Assembly: GCA_051122655.1 (NCBI GenBank)
Contig: CP182107.1
Span: 2,202,453-2,266,452, forward strand
Source: Pasteurella sp030783905
GTDB lineage: Bacteria; Pseudomonadota; Gammaproteobacteria; Enterobacterales; Pasteurellaceae
DNA: 64,000 nt
Reading direction: 5' to 3'
The translations under genes and the position numbers were made by a program. This document shows positions 59,835 to 64,000 of the stretch, piece by piece. Position 1 is the stretch's first letter. The number at the start of each line of letters is the position of its first letter. Below the pieces are notes generated by a model. The model was not told the DNA's origin and made no database searches. It saw only the letters and a program-made list of their open reading frames with translations.

Positions 59835-59860
59835 AAGTGCGGTCTAACATGACCGCACTT
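59835..59860. terminator. Uptake-sequence pair between the DASS gene and mnmE
   Basis: AAGTGCGGTC / GACCGCACTT, a 10-bp stem with a 6-base loop, between two convergent genes. Confidence 0.85.
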
Positions 59861-59873
59861 TGTCGTTGTTCAC

Positions 59874-61232
59874 TTACTTACCAATACAGAACGAACTGAA
59901 GATCTTACCGAGCAAATCATCAGAAGTGAATTGTCCTGTAATTTCACTTAAATGGCTTTGTACCCGACGTAATTCTTCCGCCAATAACTCGCCAGCATAG
60001 AATTGTGTTAATTGCACATGACCTTGTTGCAAATGTGTTGCTGCTTGTTCTAGTGCTTCAAGATGACGACGGCGAGCGAGGAATCCCCCTTCCATATTGG
60101 TTTGATAGCCCATAGATTGTTTGAGATGTTCACGCAACAGTGACACCCCTTGTTGTGTTTTGGCTGAAAGGGTAATGATAGTATAGCCATGTTGTTCCGC
60201 CAGGCCTTCCTTTTCACCACTTAAATCCGCTTTATTACGTACAATCGTGACGGGAATATGGGTGGGTAATTTTGTTAAAAATTCTGACCGCACTTTTTCT
60301 AAATCTTGGTTATCGGCTTCTGTGCTATCTAACATTAACAAAATGCGATCAGCTTGTTCGATTTCACTCCAAGCACGCACAATCCCAATACGCTCGACTT
60401 CATCAGTAGCCTCTCGCAGACCTGCAGTATCAATAATGTGCAGCGGCATACCATCAATATGAATATGTTCACGTAGCACATCACGGGTTGTTCCTGCAAT
60501 ATCCGTGACAATTGCCGCTTCACGTCCAGCTAACGCATTAAGCAGACTGGATTTTCCTGCATTGGGACGACCCGCAATCACCACTTTCATCCCTTCTCGT
60601 AAAATTGATCCTTGTTTGGCTTCAGAGCGAACTTTATCCAATTGCACAATGATATCATTTAGGTAGGCTTCAATTTTACCGTCTGCTAAGAAATCAATTT
60701 CTTCATCAGGGAAATCAATCGCCGCTTCCACATAGGTGCGTAAGTAAATCACACTATCAACAAGTTGATTCACTTTATTGGAAAACTCACCTTGTAATGA
60801 TTTTAAGGCAGAACGTGCAGCTTGTTCAGAACTGGCATCAATTAAATCAGCAATCGCTTCAGCCTGCGCTAAATCCAATTTATCGTTTAAGAAGGCTTGT
60901 TCTGAAAATTCACCGGGACGAGCGAGGCGTAGACCGTCAAGTTGTAAAATACGTTTTAATAACAGATCGAGGACAACTTGTCCGCCATGCCCTTGTAGTT
61001 CCAATACATCTTCCCCAGTAAAAGAGTGGGGCGCTTTGAAGTACAAGGCAATCCCTTGATCGAGCACAGTTCCATCAGTATCTTTAAAAGGTAAATAATC
61101 TGCCATACGCGGTTTGGGACATTTGCCTAATACCGCTTGGGCGACCTCAACCGCTTTCGGACCCGATACGCGTAAAATCCCAATTCCGCCACGCCCAGGG
61201 GCCGTCGCTTGTGCAACAATGGTTTCTTTCAT
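59874..61232 (-). CDS. mnmE: tRNA modification GTPase MnmE
   Basis: With MnmG, makes the cmnm5 modification at the wobble uridine of several tRNAs. The 452-residue protein has the folate-binding N domain (TIVAQATAPGRGGIGILRVSGP), helical domain, G domain with G1 GRPNAGKSS, G2/G3 VTDIAGTTRD and DTAGLREA and NKADLSG, and the C-terminal CIGK with the catalytic Cys. It follows yidC, as in most gammaproteobacteria. Confidence 0.97.
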   Translation of the reverse strand: MKETIVAQATAPGRGGIGILRVSGPKAVEVAQAVLGKCPKPRMADYLPFKDTDGTVLDQGIALYFKAPHSFTGEDVLELQGHGGQVVLDLLLKRILQLDGLRLARPGEFSEQAFLNDKLDLAQAEAIADLIDASSEQAARSALKSLQGEFSNKVNQLVDSVIYLRTYVEAAIDFPDEEIDFLADGKIEAYLNDIIVQLDKVRSEAKQGSILREGMKVVIAGRPNAGKSSLLNALAGREAAIVTDIAGTTRDVLREHIHIDGMPLHIIDTAGLREATDEVERIGIVRAWSEIEQADRILLMLDSTEADNQDLEKVRSEFLTKLPTHIPVTIVRNKADLSGEKEGLAEQHGYTIITLSAKTQQGVSLLREHLKQSMGYQTNMEGGFLARRRHLEALEQAATHLQQGHVQLTQFYAGELLAEELRRVQSHLSEITGQFTSDDLLGKIFSSFCIGK

Positions 61233-61315
61233 ACAAAAACTCTCTTAAAAATGACCGCACATTGATAAAACAAAAGGCACCAACTTGATGCCTTTTCTAT
61301 TCATTCCGTTCAACA

Positions 61316-62941
61316 TTACTTATGGCGAGAATGTAACCCTTTCTTCTCTAGGCCACGATAAATTAATTGTTGTTGGGCGATGGTGATCAAGTTGGATACT
61401 AACCAATATAATACCAAGCCTGATGGGAACCACAAGAAGAACACCATAAAGATGAGTGGCATGAAGTTCATGATCTTTTGTTGCGTTGGATCGGCTACTG
61501 GCGTAGGCGACATTTTTTGTAACAAGAACATCGATGCACCCATCAAAATCGGTAGGATGTAATATGGATCTTGTGCAGATAAGTCTTGAATCCAACCAAA
61601 GAATGGTGCATGACGTAACTCAACGGCTTCTAAGAAGGTCCAGTATAGTGCGATAAAAATGGGCATCTGAAGCAGAATAGGTAAACAACCACCTAATGGG
61701 TTCACTTTTTCTTCTTTATATAGTTTCATCATTTCTTGGCTCATACGTTGACGATCTTCACCAAAACGCTCACGCATTTCCTGTAGTTTTGGTTGCAACA
61801 TACGCATTTTCGCCATTGAGGTGTATTGTGCTTTAGTCAGTGGATATAAAATGGCTTTCACCACTAACGTGACCCCGATAATCGCGAGACCCCAGTTATG
61901 CACAATACTTTGAATAAAGGTTAATAACCAGAATAATGGTTTCGCAATAAACCACGCCCAACCATAGTCAACGGTTAAATCTAAGTGATTTGCGACTGTT
62001 GCCATTTGATCTTGTAACTTAGGCCCAGTCCAAAGCGCACTTTTAATGGTTTCTTTCGCACCAGCAGGTACAGTCGTTACGGGACCACGATAACCAATGG
62101 AGGCAAGGTTATTAGTTTTGTCCGTTAAGCTATACAATTGGTTATCGGCATCTTGGTTTGGAATCCACGCAGAAACGAAATAATGCTGCAATACGGCGAC
62201 CCAACCCGCTTTGGTGGGAATCGATAGATTTGCTTTTTCCATTTCCGTAAAACTATATTTTTTATAGTTGGTTTCAGACGAGGAGTACGCACCGCCAGTG
62301 TAAGTTGGCATTGCAACGTTACCTGTATCTTCTACTAAGGTATGACGTAATTGACCATAAGGCTCAACTTCGATGGTTTTATCACTTTGGTTATCAATTT
62401 CAAAGTTCACCCCAATATCGTAAGCACCACGTTTTAACACAAAGATTTTACGGAAGGTCACGCCATCTTTTTCAAACACGAATGGCACGATAAGTTCGTT
62501 TTGCCCCTCAGCCAATGCAAAGGTATCCCCTTCGACTTGATAGTTAGCACGACCTGCTTTGGTATCAATCCCGTCTTTGCCAACGAGCCCACTCTGTGCA
62601 ATATAGACATGGTTGGCTTTATTGGTTAACAAGGTAAAAGGTGTATTAGAATTCAATTCTGCATCATATTTTAATAATTCAGAATGAACCACATCTCCAC
62701 CTAAGGTATCAATTTTCAAACGGAATACGTCATTTTCTAATGTGATAATGCGACCTTGTGTTTGTGTTGCTGTGGCAATATCCGAAGATGAAGAAGCCGA
62801 ACTTGCAGGTACATCAGAAGATACTTTTACTTGTTCAGTCACAACAGGTTTTGGCGTATGGTAGTCAAGTTGCCATTGCTGATAAACAAGAAAAGAAATG
62901 AAGAGTAGTGCGATGACTAACAGGCTACGTCTTGAGTCCAT
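61316..62941 (-). CDS. yidC: Membrane protein insertase YidC
   Basis: Inserts and folds inner-membrane proteins, alone or with SecYEG. The 541-residue protein has an N-terminal membrane anchor (SLLVIALLFISFLVYQQW), a large periplasmic domain (about 40-330) and the conserved Oxa1 core with YPLTKAQYTSMAKMRMLQPKLQEMRERFGEDRQRMSQEMMKLYKEEKVNPLGGCLPILLQMPIFIALYW. Its start overlaps the yidD stop by one base (TAATG). Confidence 0.98.
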   Translation of the reverse strand: MDSRRSLLVIALLFISFLVYQQWQLDYHTPKPVVTEQVKVSSDVPASSASSSSDIATATQTQGRIITLENDVFRLKIDTLGGDVVHSELLKYDAELNSNTPFTLLTNKANHVYIAQSGLVGKDGIDTKAGRANYQVEGDTFALAEGQNELIVPFVFEKDGVTFRKIFVLKRGAYDIGVNFEIDNQSDKTIEVEPYGQLRHTLVEDTGNVAMPTYTGGAYSSSETNYKKYSFTEMEKANLSIPTKAGWVAVLQHYFVSAWIPNQDADNQLYSLTDKTNNLASIGYRGPVTTVPAGAKETIKSALWTGPKLQDQMATVANHLDLTVDYGWAWFIAKPLFWLLTFIQSIVHNWGLAIIGVTLVVKAILYPLTKAQYTSMAKMRMLQPKLQEMRERFGEDRQRMSQEMMKLYKEEKVNPLGGCLPILLQMPIFIALYWTFLEAVELRHAPFFGWIQDLSAQDPYYILPILMGASMFLLQKMSPTPVADPTQQKIMNFMPLIFMVFFLWFPSGLVLYWLVSNLITIAQQQLIYRGLEKKGLHSRHK

Positions 62942-63201
62942 TATTTTTTCTCTTTTTTGTTATTGATCTTTGGGGGAACAGGATCGTATCCACCCGCGTT
63001 TAAAGGATGACATTTTAATATACGTTTTAGTGTAAGCCAACTCCCTTTTATCGCACCATGGGTTTTTACTGCGTCAATCCCATAGCAAGAACAGGTTGGT
63101 GTAAAACGACAACGGGGACCAATCAATGGGCTAATCACAACTTGATAGACACGAATCAGCCCAATGACGATTTTTGAGCCAAGCGAATGTGTCTTTGCCA
63201 T
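62941..63201 (-). CDS. yidD: YidD membrane-insertion factor
   Basis: An 86-residue protein with an amphipathic N-terminus that helps YidC-dependent insertion. The family core is YQVVISPLIGPRCRFTPTCSCYGIDAVKTHGAIKGSWLTLKRILKCHPLNAGGYDPVP, with all three conserved Cys positions (RC, TCSC, KCH). It overlaps the end of rnpA by 46 bases, a usual arrangement in this cluster. Confidence 0.95.
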   Translation of the reverse strand: MAKTHSLGSKIVIGLIRVYQVVISPLIGPRCRFTPTCSCYGIDAVKTHGAIKGSWLTLKRILKCHPLNAGGYDPVPPKINNKKEKK

Positions 63202-63524
63202 AATTTATCCAATGTCTGTGTGAGTGTCCTGTTATCTAATTTACCGATTCCTTGTTTAGCCACAATGACAAAATCGTAATTTGGCAAGTTTCGCTGCGTT
63301 AAGCGGAAACTTTCCCGGCAGACGCGTTTGATGCGATTGCGATCATGTGCTTTTTTTAAATGTTTTTTAGCAACAGTCAATCCTAAGCGAGGATGGTCGA
63401 GAGTATTGGGACGAGCAAGAATGGTCAGTTCAGGTGTACTAGCACGGAACGGCTGTTCGAAGACGTATTTAAAATGAAGGGGAGTTAACAAACGTAACTC
63501 CCTCGAAAAATTCAGCTTAATCAC
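63156..63524 (-). CDS. rnpA: Ribonuclease P protein component
   Basis: The protein subunit that helps the RNase P RNA bind pre-tRNA. The 122-residue product has the RNR motif LKKAHDRNRIKRVCRESFR (about residues 57-75) and the RPNTLDHPRLGLTVAKK segment. It lies 17 bases after rpmH. The rpmH-rnpA-yidD-yidC-mnmE order is conserved in gammaproteobacteria. Confidence 0.95.
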   Translation of the reverse strand: MIKLNFSRELRLLTPLHFKYVFEQPFRASTPELTILARPNTLDHPRLGLTVAKKHLKKAHDRNRIKRVCRESFRLTQRNLPNYDFVIVAKQGIGKLDNRTLTQTLDKLWQRHIRLAQKSSLG

Positions 63525-63541
63525 ACCAATAGGGATTAAGA

Positions 63542-63676
63542 TTAGGCTGATAACGATTTACGACCTTTAGCACGACGACGAGCTAAAACTTGGCGGCCGT
63601 TTTTAGTTGCCATACGAGCACGGAAACCGTGAGTACGGCTACGTTTTAACACTGATGGTTGAAATGTACGTTTCAT
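63542..63676 (-). CDS. rpmH: 50S ribosomal protein L34
   Basis: A 44-residue basic protein, too short for many ORF lists. It begins [20 protein letters not shown] and continues [20 protein letters not shown] to the end, with the fixed 44-residue length of the family. Promoter at 63748-63776. It heads the rpmH-rnpA-yidD-yidC unit. Confidence 0.97.
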
Positions 63677-64000
63677 AACTATAATTTACCTAAATCAAAA
63701 ATTGTTCAGTAATCTTGAAAACAAGGATTAATCAAATAAGGAACGGAATTGTAATCATAAATTCAACGTTCGTCAAATTAGAATAGGCAAAATGAGTAAA
63801 TAAATCTCAGTTTTCCTAATAAAAAGCAAAAGTGCGCCTCGGATTATACGTTTTTTGCTAAAAATCTCAAGCAACCTTTTTAGATTTTTTTCTGCCTTTA
63901 TGGAAGATCTTTACAGGAGTTTATTGTAGAATTGGTTTTCTTAAAGACCGCGCTTTTGGCGGAATATCTTCACTACATTTAACTATAACGATAATAGAAT
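63677..64000. other. Non-coding region upstream of rpmH (324 bases)
   Basis: No gene was seen on either strand to the window end. It contains the rpmH promoter (63748-63776), degenerate uptake-like sequences (near 63830 and 63946) and AT-rich DNA. No TTATCCACA-type DnaA box was found, so it is not called an origin. Confidence 0.7.
63748..63776 (-). promoter_or_regulatory. rpmH promoter
   Basis: On the minus strand TTGACG (63771-63776) and TACAAT (63748-63753) are separated by exactly 17 bases, a near-consensus strong promoter 72 bases before the rpmH ATG. Confidence 0.8.

Noticed and set aside
63677..64000. Possible chromosomal origin near rpmH
   Set aside because: rpmH is often close to dnaA, but no DnaA boxes or AT-rich 13-mer repeats were seen, and dnaA is not in the window.
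1..64000. CRISPR array, tRNA, rRNA or insertion sequence
   Set aside because: No regularly spaced repeats, cloverleaf genes, rRNA sequence or transposase were recognised; the recurrent AAGTGCGGT motif is the DNA uptake signal, not a CRISPR or IS end.

Overview
The window reads as a chromosomal segment of a Pasteurellaceae bacterium, most likely Pasteurella multocida or a close relative. Three things point there. The Haemophilus-type DNA uptake core AAGTGCGGT recurs throughout on both strands, often as inverted pairs after genes. Pasteurellaceae-type blocks are present: a comABCDE competence operon, a shortened SurA, and a GT42 sialyltransferase next to typA. The gene content is otherwise that of an AT-rich gammaproteobacterium. 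Species identity is inferred from memory of gene order and was not searched.

Layout. 1-6 kb: the end of comA, then comBCDE (type IV pilus/DNA uptake), aroK, aroB and dam. 5.7-9.7 kb: a DUF721/DciA-type gene divergent from secM-secA-mutT. 9.8-19.3 kb: a minus-strand run with a DUF5339-type protein, holA, lptE, leuS, a MerP/MerT-like pair with a transglutaminase-like protein, apaH, rsmA and surA. 19.3-33.1 kb: pyrR, then the complete histidine operon with leader peptide and attenuator, interleaved with eight non-histidine genes. 33.2-37 kb: a methyltransferase, ushA and the tryptophan permease gene mtr with a TrpR-type operator. 37-47.3 kb: ppa, an M48 lipoprotein protease, tonB-exbD-exbB, corB-type and ypjD-type genes, ffh and plsB. 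47.6-50 kb: lexA and rpsF-priB-rpsR-rplI. 50-58 kb: a small lipoprotein, glnA, the sialyltransferase, typA, a BOF-family protein, trmO, menA and rraA. 58.4-63.7 kb: a DASS transporter, mnmE, yidC, yidD, rnpA and rpmH. No rRNA, tRNA, CRISPR array or insertion sequence was seen.

Most of the window is housekeeping. The region that departs from this is the his operon (20039-33123). One transcription unit, under a histidine leader peptide with three consecutive His codons, carries hisG, D, C, B, H, A, F and IE. Between them sit an HhH protein, a hexapeptide acetyltransferase, a GFA-family protein, a histidine phosphatase, a RhuM-Fic gene cut by an in-frame amber codon, an AT-rich protein with a HEPN-like motif, a MOSC protein and an AT-rich FRG-domain protein. 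Several of these belong to families associated with defence or toxin-antitoxin systems. Each fits between his genes with only short gaps or overlaps, so the operon looks like a repeated landing site for cargo expressed under histidine attenuation.

Regulatory elements visible directly are the hisL attenuator, a near-consensus LexA box before lexA, a 22-bp TrpR-like palindrome over the mtr -10, a Fur-like site before exbB, an IRAGP arrest motif at the end of SecM, and a palindrome between dciA and secM that carries a -10 hexamer on each strand. Uptake-sequence inverted pairs serve as terminators at many gene ends.
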